This document shows, in pieces, positions 1 through 8,608 of a stretch of 64,000 nt of DNA. Origin of the DNA: CAWANF01 sp963783355 (GTDB lineage Bacteria > Bacteroidota > Rhodothermia > Balneolales > DATFMH01). Under the pieces are notes generated by a model. It had not been told where the DNA came from, searched no databases, and was given only the letters and a program-made list of their open reading frames with translations. A program made the position numbers and the translations under genes. Positions within the stretch are counted from its first letter, which is position 1. Each line of letters starts with the position of its first letter. The stretch is taken from positions 186,001 through 250,000 of the forward strand of contig CAWANF010000001.1 of assembly GCA_963783355.1 (NCBI GenBank), given 5' to 3'.

Positions 1-283
1 TTATTCTGCGATGGGAGCCATGCAGGTATTAAAAGCCCATGGTATTGCTATACCTGGACAAATTGCTATTGTGGGCTTCAGTAACGAACCCTTTTCATCG
101 TTTGTAGAACCCGGGTTGAGCACTGTTGAACAACATAGTTCCAAAATGGGACAATTATCGGCTAAACTTTTTTTAGAACAGTTAGCGTTGGGAACGGAAT
201 CTGAATTAATAACAAAGAAAACAGTTATAACCCCTAAATTAATTATACGAGCGTCGTCTAATAAAGAAGTGAAAATAAATTAA
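1..283 (+). CDS. LacI-family transcriptional regulator, C-terminal fragment
   Basis: This is the last ~93 codons of a gene that enters from the left edge; the frame is already open at base 2. The segment 'IAIPGQIAIVGFSNEPFSS' followed by 'PGLSTVEQHSSKMGQLSAKL' is the classic end of the periplasmic-binding-protein-like effector domain of LacI/PurR regulators (the 'P.d.aivGfdn.p.a....p.lTtv.q' block). The DNA-binding helix-turn-helix lies outside the window. LacI regulators commonly sense a sugar or sugar phosphate and repress the adjacent catabolic operon. It lies 441 bp upstream of the SusC gene on the same strand, and that gap holds CG-centred palindromes of the type LacI proteins bind, so local control is likely. 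Which sugar it senses cannot be read from this part. Confidence 0.88.
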   Translation, partial: YSAMGAMQVLKAHGIAIPGQIAIVGFSNEPFSSFVEPGLSTVEQHSSKMGQLSAKLFLEQLALGTESELITKKTVITPKLIIRASSNKEVKIN

Positions 284-403
284 TTATAGCGAAATAATAT
301 CAACATTCCTTTCAATGTAAACGGTCCTATCTGAGAGGTATATTTCTGAATGAAACAGGGGGGGGCATAAACCATAATCCCATCTTATACACCTCTTTAT
401 GTT

Positions 404-417
404 CAAACGATTGTGCA
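404..417. promoter_or_regulatory. Candidate LacI-type operator (distal)
   Basis: CAAACGATTGTGCA contains the imperfect CG-centred palindrome CAAACGATTG. It differs at one base of 14 from the element at 647-660; the two centres are 243 bp apart. A pair of related sites beside a LacI-family gene fits repression by DNA looping. Binding is inferred from sequence symmetry only. Confidence 0.4.
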
Positions 418-621
418 AGCCAAGGATTTATGGACATTTTATTCTAAACATTATGCATAATATATTAATTTCTAAAAAAAAATAGATAATTAATATAAAA
501 GCTATAAATAATTAAATAATTAAATATATATAATTAAATATAATTAAAAATTAAATAATATATAAAATATTTAGTTACTTATTATGGTGCGAAGTGTTTC
601 TTCATGTTTTGCGTTTTAAAT

Positions 622-635
622 TAAAAGCGCTTTTA
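622..635. promoter_or_regulatory. Candidate operator, perfect palindrome
   Basis: TAAAAGCGCTTTTA is a perfect 14-bp palindrome centred on CG, about 95 bp upstream of the SusC start. The overlapping word AAGCGCTTTTATTA recurs at 25794-25807 upstream of the sigma-factor gene, which suggests one regulator addresses both loci. LacI-family operators typically have a central CG. Confidence 0.5.
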
Positions 636-646
636 TTATGGTAGTG

Positions 647-660
647 CAAACGTTTGTGCA
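647..660. promoter_or_regulatory. Candidate LacI-type operator (proximal)
   Basis: CAAACGTTTG (647-656) is a perfect 10-bp palindrome centred on CG, extended by TGCA. It matches the distal element at 404-417 in 13 of 14 bases and lies about 70 bp before the SusC start codon, where a repressor would block transcription. Confidence 0.45.
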
Positions 661-724
661 CCTGAATTGTGCGATTGAGTGTGTCTCTCTATTGTCTACT
701 TAAAAATAATAAAGGAGGTTATTT

Positions 725-3700
725 ATGAAGATAAAATTACCAATCTTCATCTGTGCATTTGTGTGGGTATTGTTGATTCTGTGTTTCTCGCAGAATTCCT
801 ATGCGCAGCAGTTTACGGTAAAGGGAAGAGTTAAAGATGGTCAAACTAATGAAGCTCTGCCTGGTGTAAATGTGCTGGTAAAAGGAACAACGATCGGAGC
901 AGCAACGGATACCAAGGGGAATTATGTATTAAATGTGCGTTCCGGAAATGATACTCTTATAGTTTCATATATTGGGTATCAGAAGAAGATTATCCCTATT
1001 AAAAACAGGCATACAATTAATGTTGGTTTGGTGGCGCAGGCCATAAGCGGCCAGCAATTGGTTGTGGTTGGCTATGGTACTCAAAGTCAGGCAACATTAA
1101 CAGCCTCTGTTGGCAAAGTTTCCGGAGATCAGGTTTCAAAAAGCCCTTCGCCTAATGTTACCAGTAGTCTTGAAGGACAAATCCCGGGTTTAACCATTAA
1201 TCAGCGTTCCGGTGAACCCGGCAGGGATAATCCTAATATTTTGATTCGCGGAATGGGTACTTTGAACGACAATACTCCACTTATACTCGTTGATGGCGTG
1301 CCTCAAAGCGAGGATTTAATGAGCAAGCTAAATTCGGAAGACATTAAAAGTGTAACGGTACTAAAAGGGGCCTCGGCCGCTATTTATGGTGCACGCGCGG
1401 CAAATGGCGTTATTTTGATAACTACAAAAGATGGTCAAAAAGGAAAGACTCGTTTTAATGTATCCTACAGTTCGGCTTTTCAGAGTCTAACACAGGTTCC
1501 GAAAGTATTAGATGCTGCAACGTTTGCACAAGCGTATGATGAAGCTGACTGGTATCGGGCAGGCCGGCCCCCATTAAACCAATTCACGCCTACATACACG
1601 GCTGAAGCCATTCAGAAATATAAGGACGGATCCGATCCTATTTTATATCCTAACACGAACTGGGTGAAAGAAGCAGTAAAACCTTATTCTCTTCAGCAAC
1701 ATTTGAATCTTCAGGCGAGTGGAGGATCGGATAAAGTCACTTATCTGCTCTCCTTTGGAATGATTAACCAGGATGGGAATTTCCGGGATAATCCGACTAA
1801 ATATCAGCAATTTGATGTACGAACAAATGTGAATGCCAACCTGACAAAGGATTTTAAGCTAAGTGCTAATATATATACTACTATTAGTAACCAGGACCAT
1901 ACGCCCATAGGTACTAGTGTTAACTTAGTTAACATACTGCAGGCACCGCCCAACATCGTAGCGGTTTACCCGAACGGTTTAATTGGGCCCGGCAGGCTGC
2001 AACAAAATCCTCTTTTATTGAATCAAAGAGGATTTGACAGAACTCATGATTATCCTTTGTTTTCTACATTCAAAGCAACGTATGATGTTCCCTGGGTACA
2101 AGGATTGAAAGTAGATGCATCTTTCAATTATGATCTTCATAATCAGGATGAAAAATCCTTTAACCTGCCTTATTACTATTATCAATATAATGTTAATACC
2201 AAAAAATATGATAGGACGGAGGCAAACGGACAAAATACGGTTGAGCTAACATCTACGTACCGGAAATGGACCACGATGTTGACTAACCTGGTAGTCACTT
2301 ATGATAAAACATTCGGGGCCGATCATCACGTGACGGCCATGGTAGGTACCGAACAACAAAAGGATACGTTTAATTGGGTACAGGCCTATAGAAAGAATTT
2401 TGTCACCGCATCCATTCCCCAGATTAATATAGGCAGTAATGCACCCGCTGATAAAAACAACGGGGGAAGCGCTTCTGCAGGTGCATACAATAATTATTTT
2501 GGTCGCTTGAATTATAATTTTAGATCAAAATATTTGTTTCAATTTTCGTTTCGTTACGACGGGTCACAGATCTTTCCAAAAGGGAAAAGATATGGTTTCT
2601 TCCCCGGAGTATCGGCCGGATGGAGATTGTCGGAAGAGAATTTTTTTCGCGAACATTTACCGTTCGTAAATGAATTGAAATTGAGGGCATCCTGGGGCGA
2701 GTTAGGTAATGACCGTGTCGGTCAATATCAATACTTGCAGTCTTATTCTTTTGGTGATAACTATGTCTTTGGTGCAAATGATGTACCCGGTATTTACGCC
2801 AATACTATGCCTAATCCTGATATTACCTGGGAAGTAAGCAAGAAAACCGATTTAGGTTTAGATGCTACTTTGTGGAACGGGTTGCTGGGGTTTGAATTAA
2901 CACTTTGGCAGGAAAGAAGATCCAATATTCTGGCACAGGCAAGCCAATCCGTACCCAGTACGTTTGGTTTTCCCGGATTACCCGACCAGAACATCGGTAA
3001 AGTGGATAATCACGGATTTGAAGTTGTATTAACCCATAAAAATAAGGTTGGCGAATTGTTTTATTCTCTGTCTGGAAACGTTTCTTTCGCAAGAAGCAAG
3101 ATCATATACATGAATGAAACACCTCAAGCCGAACCCTATCAGGATCTTACAGGACATCCTATCGGTGCAGGTCTTTATTATAAAGCCGATGGGATTTTTC
3201 ACACTCAGCAGGAATTGGATAAATATCCACACGGGGCAGGTGCCCAGGTGGGCGACATTAAGGTGATTGACGTGAACGGAGATGGTGTAATAAACTCAAA
3301 AGACCAGGTTCGGTTCAACTATTCTGACACACCTGAATATGTGTTTGGTTTGAATTCGGATTTCCGTTACAAGAATTTTGACCTTAGTCTCTTTTTCCAG
3401 GGACAGGCGGGTGCTTTCGTGTACAGCCCTATAACAAAGACTTTAGGTGGAACTGATTTTGCGAACGCCTTAGTATACCGGGCTAATAATCGATGGACTA
3501 CCGATAATCCGAATGGTACCATGCCGAGAGCGGATACCTGGACACCAGGTGCTACTACTTTCTTTTTATATAACGACACCTTTGTCAGACTGAAAACGGC
3601 TGAATTTGGCTATACTCTTCCGGATAAGTTCATATCTAAAGGAGGTATCAAAAGTGTCAGGTTATATGTAAACGCCTCCAACTTACTTACGTGGGCTTAT

Positions 3701-3805
3701 AAGATAAAATGGATGGATCCGGAGACCAGTGGTAGTTTCAATTCTTCTACGCCTCCCTATCCGCCGCAACGGATTATTAATCTCGGTATTGATGTGAAAT
3801 TTTAA
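725..3805 (+). CDS. SusC-family TonB-dependent outer-membrane transporter
   Basis: A 1026-aa outer-membrane porin that imports oligosaccharides with energy from TonB. A signal peptide occupies residues 1-28 (ending SYAQ). A carboxypeptidase-regulatory-like beta-sandwich follows at about 29-112 (GRVKDGQTNEALPGVNV... GTTIGAATD). The SusC/RagA signature VVVGYGTQ is at about 113-120, then the plug, including LVDGVPQSED and 'VLKGASAAIYGARAANGVI', and a long beta-barrel ending in aromatic F (GIDVKF). The family is usually 950-1100 aa. There is no STN domain, so it is a transporter rather than a sigma-factor transducer. It is followed 21 bp later by its SusD partner. A strong Shine-Dalgarno sequence (AAAGGAGG) fixes the start. 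The substrate is inferred from downstream GH95/GH31/GH3/GH29 genes to be a fucosylated or L-galactosylated, alpha-xylosylated oligosaccharide. Confidence 0.96.
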   Translation: MKIKLPIFICAFVWVLLILCFSQNSYAQQFTVKGRVKDGQTNEALPGVNVLVKGTTIGAATDTKGNYVLNVRSGNDTLIVSYIGYQKKIIPIKNRHTINVGLVAQAISGQQLVVVGYGTQSQATLTASVGKVSGDQVSKSPSPNVTSSLEGQIPGLTINQRSGEPGRDNPNILIRGMGTLNDNTPLILVDGVPQSEDLMSKLNSEDIKSVTVLKGASAAIYGARAANGVILITTKDGQKGKTRFNVSYSSAFQSLTQVPKVLDAATFAQAYDEADWYRAGRPPLNQFTPTYTAEAIQKYKDGSDPILYPNTNWVKEAVKPYSLQQHLNLQASGGSDKVTYLLSFGMINQDGNFRDNPTKYQQFDVRTNVNANLTKDFKLSANIYTTISNQDHTPIGTSVNLVNILQAPPNIVAVYPNGLIGPGRLQQNPLLLNQRGFDRTHDYPLFSTFKATYDVPWVQGLKVDASFNYDLHNQDEKSFNLPYYYYQYNVNTKKYDRTEANGQNTVELTSTYRKWTTMLTNLVVTYDKTFGADHHVTAMVGTEQQKDTFNWVQAYRKNFVTASIPQINIGSNAPADKNNGGSASAGAYNNYFGRLNYNFRSKYLFQFSFRYDGSQIFPKGKRYGFFPGVSAGWRLSEENFFREHLPFVNELKLRASWGELGNDRVGQYQYLQSYSFGDNYVFGANDVPGIYANTMPNPDITWEVSKKTDLGLDATLWNGLLGFELTLWQERRSNILAQASQSVPSTFGFPGLPDQNIGKVDNHGFEVVLTHKNKVGELFYSLSGNVSFARSKIIYMNETPQAEPYQDLTGHPIGAGLYYKADGIFHTQQELDKYPHGAGAQVGDIKVIDVNGDGVINSKDQVRFNYSDTPEYVFGLNSDFRYKNFDLSLFFQGQAGAFVYSPITKTLGGTDFANALVYRANNRWTTDNPNGTMPRADTWTPGATTFFLYNDTFVRLKTAEFGYTLPDKFISKGGIKSVRLYVNASNLLTWAYKIKWMDPETSGSFNSSTPPYPPQRIINLGIDVKF

Positions 3806-3826
3806 AAGGCAAAAAGGAATTTTAAA

Positions 3827-5545
3827 ATGGTAAAACAAATGAAAAAAATAGTACCAACTCTTATCGTCTTGTTCGTGTTTGGTATTTCCTGTAATAGAAA
3901 TCTCCTGAATATTTCACCTCAGGATCGTATTTCGGGAGATGTTGTATGGAGCGATCCTGGCCTCATAGCAGCTTATGAAAATTCACTTTATAACGCTATT
4001 CCTCATGGATTTTATATCCATATGTATTCAAAATTCACGGATGAGGCCTATGACGATGCCCCCTGTTGTGGAGCTGACCTTTTTGTGCACAACACCTATA
4101 ACGCAGATAATATTACCGGTGTTAGTGGCGGTGATTTTTGGGGTGGCTACATGTATTATTGGAACAGGGGTTACCAGTACATTCAAAAAGCTAATATCTT
4201 TTTGCAAAAAATGCAGGACAGCAATGTCCAGGTTACTGATAAAAAAAGATTAGTTGCAGAAGTACATTTTTTAAGAGCATTTATGTATTTCAACCTAATC
4301 GAAAGATTTGGCGGAGTTCCGATTGATACAACAGCCTACGCTCTATCAGATACATCTACTGTTAAGTTTAAAAGAAGTACATTTGATGAATGCGTGTCAT
4401 TTATTGAAAGTGACCTGAATGCGGCAATGCCAAACCTGCCTGCCAAATATGCCTCGACGGATCCCAACTTTGGCAGGGCTACTCAGGATGCGGCGATGGC
4501 ACTAAGCTCCCGGACTCTTTTATATGCTGCTTCTCCTCTTTGGAATCCAAACAACGATAAACAAAAATGGCAAAAGGCTGCTGATGCCGCTAAAGCTTTG
4601 ATCGACAGGAATGACTATTCTCTTTATCCTGATTACAGGAAGCTTTTTACTCTTCCAAGCGGAGCTGCCGAAAATGAATACATTTTTGCCAGGACATTTT
4701 CATCTACAAACTATCATCAGGCACCAATGAATAACCTGGGCCGGCGATGGGGCGCCTACGGAGGATGGTGGGGAAGTAATGGTCCTACCCAAAACCTTGT
4801 GGACGCTTATGATATGGCCAACGGCCAGCCTGCGTTTAACTATGGTTCGGATGGAGTTGTGGAATCAGGAGTTAATCCCACTTCCGGATACGACCCAAAC
4901 CATCCATACCAAAACAGGGACCCCCGTTTTGATGCCACCATTATTCATGATTCGACAGTCTACCATGGCGCTCTTTATGGAATGTGGGTGGCTAAAGACG
5001 GTTCTCAATGGGGATATGACTCTTATAAGGAGAGCGGCGATAATCCGCGTACTAACTATCAGCTTAAAAAGTTCATGCCATATTCGGACGTTCCTTTAAC
5101 CTGGCAGACTCATTATACGAATCCCTGGCCATATTTTCGTTTAGCTGAAATATACCTGAACTATGCAGAGGCAGAGTTTAATCTGGGTGATGAAGCTACC
5201 TGTAGAGAATATATGGACAAAGTAAGAGCAAGAGTGGGAATGCCTGCTATACCCAGCACAGTCACGGGTGCAGAACTCAGAACCAGATTGTATAATGAAC
5301 GGAGGGTTGAATTGGCATTTGAAGGACAAAGGTTCTTTGATGTGAGGAGATGGAAAATACTTGATAAAGTTGAAAATAACCCTGTCATGGGGATACAAAT
5401 TACAAAAGATATGACTACCGGGGTCAAAACGTATACACCGGTAAAACTATCCCAAAAAATACCCTATGATCCCAGGATGCTTTTGCTTCCCATTTCGAAC
5501 GATGAAATTCGTCGTACGGGAATGCAACAAAATCCGGGATGGTGA
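3827..5545 (+). CDS. SusD/RagB-family glycan-binding lipoprotein
   Basis: A 572-aa surface lipoprotein that caps the upstream SusC and captures glycan. The leader MVKQMKKIVPTLIVLFVFGISC ends in a lipobox cysteine. The N-terminal SusD-like part carries TPR-type helices (about 45-230), and the C-terminal RagB/SusD signature includes 'RLAEIYLNYAEAEFNLGDEA' and 'NERRVELAFEGQRFFDVRRW'. The end QNPGW is typical. The start at 3827 has AAGGA about 10 bp upstream; an internal ATG at 3839 would give the same mature protein. A strong terminator follows at about 5640, so SusC-SusD may form their own transcript with partial read-through to the enzyme genes. Confidence 0.96.
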   Translation: MVKQMKKIVPTLIVLFVFGISCNRNLLNISPQDRISGDVVWSDPGLIAAYENSLYNAIPHGFYIHMYSKFTDEAYDDAPCCGADLFVHNTYNADNITGVSGGDFWGGYMYYWNRGYQYIQKANIFLQKMQDSNVQVTDKKRLVAEVHFLRAFMYFNLIERFGGVPIDTTAYALSDTSTVKFKRSTFDECVSFIESDLNAAMPNLPAKYASTDPNFGRATQDAAMALSSRTLLYAASPLWNPNNDKQKWQKAADAAKALIDRNDYSLYPDYRKLFTLPSGAAENEYIFARTFSSTNYHQAPMNNLGRRWGAYGGWWGSNGPTQNLVDAYDMANGQPAFNYGSDGVVESGVNPTSGYDPNHPYQNRDPRFDATIIHDSTVYHGALYGMWVAKDGSQWGYDSYKESGDNPRTNYQLKKFMPYSDVPLTWQTHYTNPWPYFRLAEIYLNYAEAEFNLGDEATCREYMDKVRARVGMPAIPSTVTGAELRTRLYNERRVELAFEGQRFFDVRRWKILDKVENNPVMGIQITKDMTTGVKTYTPVKLSQKIPYDPRMLLLPISNDEIRRTGMQQNPGW

Positions 5546-5921
5546 GAAAGCGTAAAGACTTAAAATTAATATAAATAAACGGTTTAGAATAAAACCTTCA
5601 CCGCATTAATAATCCTGGTTAGTATCAATAAGTGAAATAAAAGCAAGGCCATTTGGTTAGAATGGCTTTGCTTTATTTACATGAAAACAGTTGCTTAAAA
5701 ATTGGTCCATTACCAGACACAAATAAATAGAATAAGTTTATGTTTCAATATTACTTGATTCTGTGTTTTATCGTGTGAGTATGTTAATATGATTTTTTGT
5801 AAATACTTAAAATTATCCCATTATGAGAGTGTTGATTTATTTATAATAATGGCTATGTCTTATTAAATATATTACAGTTCTGTTAATTATTATCGTACAC
5901 TTATTTTTTATAATATTTCTG
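5546..5921 (+). other. Intergenic region: terminator plus likely GH95 promoter
   Basis: A 376-bp AT-rich gap between SusD and the GH95 gene. Apart from the hairpin terminator at 5640-5676, I see no coding sequence or repeat. The terminator suggests that the enzyme genes downstream have their own promoter within 5680-5920, but no confident promoter pair is visible. Confidence 0.5.
5640..5676 (+). terminator. Rho-independent terminator after SusD
   Basis: AAAGCAAGGCCATT pairs with AATGGCTTTGCTTT (one G-T pair) around a short loop, followed by a T-rich run TTTATTT. It lies 95 bp after the SusD stop codon. Confidence 0.8.
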
Positions 5922-8451
5922 ATGAAAACAATACGCAAAACCAAAAAAATATTACATAATATTATCTGGAAAATGTGTTTTGCTCTGCTGATAATATTAT
6001 CTGCCAGTGTAGTTACATTTGCTCAAAGCGGGCAGGATACCGGGTTAAAACTTCAATACCAATAAGCCAGCTATAAATTGGACAGAGGCACTGCCTATTG
6101 GCAATGGTCGGCTTGCAGCGATGATTTACGGAGGCATTTATGCCGATACCCTGCAGTTGAATAATGCAACAGTATGGGCCGGCGGACCCAATAATAATGT
6201 GAATCCGGCAGTTAAACCGGTTATAAAAAAACTGAGAAAATTGATTTTTGAGGGGAAATATTTAGAAGCTCAAAAGCTCGCAAATGCCAAAGCAACTCCC
6301 AAAGGGAACAGTGGTATGGCTTATCAGCCGGTTGGAAGCCTGATAATTGCCTTTCCAAATCAGGAATCTGTTCTTCACTATTCAAGAGAACTGAATTTAG
6401 AAAACGCTCATGCGACGATACGTTATCAATCCAACGGGATCACTTTTACCCGGACTACGTTCGCATCGATACCGGATCAGGTCGTTGTTGAACACCTGAC
6501 CGCGAATAAACGAGGGAGTATCACCTGTGATGTATCGATGACAAGCCCTCAGTTGCACGAGGTAAGTACGCGCCGGAATCAGTTATATCTTTCCGGAATT
6601 TCCGGAAATCAGGAAAATATGAAAGGACAGGTACGATTCGAGACGATTGTGAAACCTGTTGTTTCTGGCGGTACTGTTACAACGGAGGGAAAAAGCATTC
6701 ATATTCGTAATGCTAATGAAGTTACACTGTATATATCCATCGGTACAAATTTTAAAAAATATAATGACCTGAATGGAAATGCCACCGAACAGGCGCGAAA
6801 TTATTTAAAAGAGACGGACCATAAATCATTTTCTGAGATCCTCGAACGACAAAAGAAGGCTTATCAAAAGTATTTCAACAGGGTTCAATTGAATTTTGGT
6901 GTGACCGATTCGGTGCGTAATCCCACTGATGTACGAGTGAAGCAATTTGATCATGATAATGATCCTCAGCTTGCTGCCTTATATTTTCAATATGGTCGGT
7001 ATTTATTGATTTCCAGTTCCCAGCCGGGTGGACAGCCGGCAAATTTGCAGGGTATCTGGAACGACAGCATGCGCCCTCCATGGGATAGCAAGTATACGAT
7101 GAATATTAATCTTGAAATGAATTACTGGCCAGCAGAGATTACCGGCTTGCCGGAAATGGAAGGGCCGGTTATCCAAATGGCAAAAGACCTTTCCGTAACC
7201 GGACAACAGGCCGCCCGTGAAATGTATGGTGCCCGTGGATGGGTTGTGCATCATAATACCGATCTGTGGCGTATAACCGGTATTGTTGATGGCCCATTTT
7301 GGGGTCTATGGCCGGAGGGAGGTACCTGGTTGTGTGAAAATTTATGGCGCCATTACATGTTTACGGGTAATAAAGCCTACCTCAACGAAATATATCCTCT
7401 GCTTAAAGGGGCATCTAAATACTTTATTGATGAATTACAAGTAGAACCTACACATCATTGGCTGGTTGTCAGTCCGTCCATTTCACCCGAACATGCCTAC
7501 ATGTTTAAAGACCATGTGCCCATTTCGATTACCGACGGATCAACCATGGACAATCAACTGGTCTTTGATTTGTTTTCTCATACGATAAAGGCTGCAGATC
7601 TTCTGCATAAAGATCCCACATTTGCCGATACCCTTCGTGAGAAACGTAGTTTACTGCCACCTATGCAGATCGGTCAGTACTCACAACTTCAGGAATGGAT
7701 AAAAGACTGGGATAAAACAGATGATCATCATCGCCATGTATCCCATTTGTATGGTTTGTTTCCGAGCAATCAAATATCCGTTTACCGGACTCCTAAACTG
7801 GCACAGGCCGCCCGTCAATCCCTGATTTACCGTGGTGATGCCGGTACCGGCTGGTCCGTTGCCTGGAAAATGAATTTGTGGGCGCGATTGTTGGATGGTG
7901 ATCACGCATACAAATTACTATCTGATGAATTGAGCCCGGCTTATGGCGCAGTTAAATTTGGTCAGGGGCATACCTTTGTTAACTTATTTGATGCCATCAG
8001 CGGAAAACGCAGTCCATTTCAAATTGACGCTAATTTTGGAGTAACCTCCGGTATTGCAGAGATGCTCCTGCAAAGTCAGGATGGAGCCGTTTTTGTTTTA
8101 CCTGCATTGCCTCACAAATGGAAAAATGGTTCTGTAAAGGGATTACGGGCAAGAGGCGGATTCATCGTAGATATAGCCTGGAAAAACGGTAAAATGGATA
8201 AACTGACCATTCACTCTGAGCATGGCGGAAATTGCAGGGTACGGTCCTATGTTTCTCTTAAACCATCAGGTAATTTTCTGTTACACAGGGCTACGGGAAC
8301 TAACCCCAATACGTTTTTTAGTGTACCTCTTGTAAAAAAGCCATTGATTTCACCTAAGGCTCATTCAAATGAATTACATCTCCAAAAAACATATTTGTAT
8401 GATTTTAATGCCAAACCGGGTAAAACTTATCATTTTGTTGCCGGAGAATAA
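5922..8451 (+). pseudogene. GH95 alpha-L-fucosidase/galactosidase with N-terminal +1 frameshift
   Basis: GH95 enzymes are inverting exo-hydrolases that remove terminal alpha-1,2-L-fucose or alpha-L-galactose. ATG at 5922 opens a signal peptide (MKTIRKTKKILHNI... ASVVTFAQ) and reads to 'GLKLQYQ' then stop at 6062. Moving the frame by one base at about 6060 continues as 'NKPAINWTEALPIGNGRLAA', the standard GH95 N-terminus, and stays open to 8451; an extra C in TACC-AAT explains it. The long frame from 6121 keeps all catalytic blocks: NINLEMNYW (~7102), VSPSISPEH (~7468), HRHVSHLYGLFP (~7732), TGWSVAWK and 'FQIDANFG' (~8022), matching the Asn, Glu, His and Asp blocks of the family. Repaired length is about 843 aa, normal for the family. 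As written, the exported full-length enzyme cannot be made; initiation at 6121 would drop the signal and first strand. It is either a real indel or a sequence error. Confidence 0.85.
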
Positions 8452-8608
8452 ATAGTGTATCGGTTTTAAAAAGAAACAAGCCGGGCGATGCTTACCCGGA
8501 ATACATTCGTGTGCGTGAGAAATCACTTAATGCTAAGTAAGAAGGTCTTCTAAAACGAGGGGACTTCGAATCAAATTAACAGAAGTTTTATTTAAACTAA
8601 TTGAATAA

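Larger units (their letters stand above)
284..724 (+). promoter_or_regulatory. AT-rich promoter region of the left locus
   Basis: This 441-bp gap between the LacI-family gene and SusC contains no credible coding sequence. It holds an 8-G run near 358, a long A/T tract of repeated TAATTAAAT units (about 476-570), and three CG-centred palindromes listed separately. A strong ribosome binding site (AAAGGAGG, about 711-718) precedes the SusC ATG. I could not pin down a Bacteroidota TTTG / TAnnTTTG promoter pair with confidence. Confidence 0.6.

Noticed and set aside
358..365. Run of eight G
   Set aside because: A single homopolymer without symmetric partners; no G-quadruplex pattern or phase-variable gene start attached.
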